DNA of 64,000 nt from assembly GCF_963678635.1 (NCBI RefSeq), contig NC_087063.1, positions 5,244,580 through 5,308,579 of the forward strand, given 5' to 3'. Below the pieces are notes generated by a model. The model was not told the DNA's origin, made no database searches, and was given only the letters and a program-made list of their open reading frames with translations. The translations under genes were made by a program, and so were the position numbers. Positions 63,966 to 64,000 of this stretch are shown piece by piece (position 1 is the stretch's first letter; the number at the start of each line of letters is the position of its first letter). The DNA is from Symsagittifera roscoffensis. Its lineage: Eukaryota > Xenacoelomorpha > Acoela > Convolutidae.

Positions 63966-64000
63966 ACTGGAGTCGAATAAGTTTTTGCTAGTGAAATATT

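Overview
The window is animal nuclear DNA, most likely from an AT-rich invertebrate. Reasons: a two-exon rhodopsin-type GPCR with GT..AG splicing, AATAAA-type poly(A) signals, and dense decayed eukaryotic mobile DNA (Ty3/Gypsy, hAT MITEs, Helentron-like elements, a Maverick-type DNA polymerase remnant). The species cannot be named from this sequence. A 200-base run of N (44778-44977) shows it is a scaffolded assembly.

Layout. 1-3594: 5' half of a damaged Ty3/Gypsy retrotransposon on the minus strand. Its LTR tip abuts, apparently to the base, a broken copy of a nuclease-helicase gene (3595-5594). 9675-11765 (minus): a relative in which the helicase half is replaced by 20-residue repeats. 16625-18694 (plus): an intact 689-residue NERD nuclease-helicase, preceded by a relic NERD fragment. 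30320-33983 (plus): a longer two-exon member with two NERD domains plus helicase and one apparent 1-nt frameshift. 55171-58679 (minus): a GPCR of 389 residues. The remainder is repeats: tandem duplications (19045-20003, 58850-60130), a duplicated 2.7-2.9 kb block (38118-41000 and 42090-44777), and at least ten copies or pieces of a roughly 0.5 kb Helentron-like element.

The main biological interest is the cluster at 3.6-34 kb. Five related loci carry a NERD/PD-(D/E)xK-like domain, three of them joined to a superfamily 1 helicase-like domain. Two NERD subtypes are visible. One keeps the D..E-x-K signature and directly precedes the helicase. The other has lost the lysine and either precedes the first type or stands alone. 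This looks like a lineage-specific, fast-changing nucleic-acid-processing family. Defence against mobile DNA is one guess, but the sequence does not show a function.

A second theme is short MITE-like elements built from inverted arrays of 9-14 bp phrases (GACAATTCAGCC, TGGATTCCGC, GGACGACAA), and nesting of elements inside one another. The clearest case is a TIR element with a tRNA-like insert sitting in the 3' hairpin of a Helentron-like element.
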